This document shows, piece after piece, positions 16,022-16,315 of a DNA stretch of 16,315 bases (the first letter of the stretch is position 1; every line of letters starts with the position of its first letter). The position numbers and the translations under genes are program-made. The notes under the pieces are model-generated. The model worked only from the letters and a program-made list of their open reading frames with translations. It was not told where the DNA came from and searched no databases. Source of the stretch: Comamonadaceae bacterium. Lineage in GTDB: Bacteria; Pseudomonadota; Gammaproteobacteria; Burkholderiales; Burkholderiaceae. The DNA lies in the NCBI GenBank assembly GCA_947377705.1, contig CANCGU010000035.1, positions 1-16,315 of the forward strand, given 5' to 3'.

Positions 16022-16315
16022 TTAGAACGGCAGCTTCAGGCCAGGCGGCAAGCCTGCGGTGAGCTTGCTCATCTTGGCTTCGCTGGTTTCGGCGGCTTTG
16101 CGCACGGCGTCGTTGAACGCGGCCGCGACCAAGTCTTCAAGCATGTCTTTGTCATCCGCCAAGAGGCTGGGGTCGATGGTGATGCGTTTGACCTCATGCT
16201 TGCAGGTCATCAAGACCTTGACCAAACCAGCGCCAGATTCGCCTGTGACTTCGACGAAGGCCAGCTCTTCTTGTGCTTTTTTGAGGTTTTCTTGCATGGC
16301 TTGGGCTTGCTTCAT
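16022..16315 (-). CDS. ybaB: YbaB/EbfC family nucleoid-associated protein, 5' end cut by window edge
   Basis: DNA-binding dimer of the YbaB/EbfC family, usually encoded between dnaX and recR. The visible 97 residues include the N-terminal helix [20 protein letters not shown], the [23 protein letters not shown] strand region and the C-terminal [13 protein letters not shown], which is the typical family end. The frame is still open at the right edge. Members usually begin about ten residues earlier with a segment like MFNKGQ-AGL, so the Met at 16315 is probably internal and the CDS is partial. The TAA at 16022-16024 touches the recR start. Confidence 0.93.
   Translation of the reverse strand: MKQAQAMQENLKKAQEELAFVEVTGESGAGLVKVLMTCKHEVKRITIDPSLLADDKDMLEDLVAAAFNDAVRKAAETSEAKMSKLTAGLPPGLKLPF

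Overview
The window looks like core chromosome of a betaproteobacterium, most likely a Comamonadaceae-type member of the Burkholderiales. This is inferred from moderately high GC, gene content and protein style, such as the N-terminally extended MoaA and the nadE-glnB and dnaX/ybaB/recR arrangements. I see no phage, IS element, CRISPR array, tRNA or rRNA. Genes are tightly packed and almost all belong to known families.

Left part (1-4393). The 3' end of a LOG-family phosphoribohydrolase gene (+) converges on a nadE-glnB pair (-): glutamine-dependent NAD+ synthetase followed by a PII nitrogen-signalling protein. Divergent from nadE is a FemAB-like (DUF482/COG3146) acyltransferase gene (+). It converges on ppa (inorganic pyrophosphatase, -) across a shared bidirectional terminator. 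Upstream of ppa on the same strand is a 47-residue one-helix membrane protein gene of the DUF3149 type.

Middle (4394-7624). A 109-bp divergent region holds a near-perfect FNR/ANR-type box and separates the small membrane-protein gene from a molybdenum-cofactor run, moaA-mobA-moeA (+). These genes cover the first step of molybdopterin synthesis (MoaA), molybdate insertion (MoeA) and GMP attachment (MobA). The box suggests oxygen-responsive control, as expected where Moco serves anaerobic respiratory enzymes.

Efflux block (7644-11947, -). An RND multidrug-type efflux operon encodes a periplasmic adaptor and then an MdtB/C-like inner-membrane pump, joined by an ATGA overlap. No outer-membrane channel or dedicated regulator lies in the window. 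A short gap upstream carries an 8-bp direct repeat with 10-bp period that could be an operator.

Right part (12079-16315). This part shows the arrangement rnhA - yafS-like methyltransferase (-) divergent from gloB - mltD (+), which is the same neighbourhood found in E. coli. The gloB and yafS-like start codons overlap in a single CATG, so there is no intergenic space between them. mltD converges on recR, preceded by ybaB (cut by the window edge), the usual recombination/nucleoid pair.

Overall I found no convincing evidence of an undescribed multi-gene system. The items most worth a second look are the FNR-type box, the tiny DUF3149 gene beside it, the overlapping divergent start codons at 13277-13280, the nadE-glnB linkage, and the repeat pair upstream of the efflux operon.
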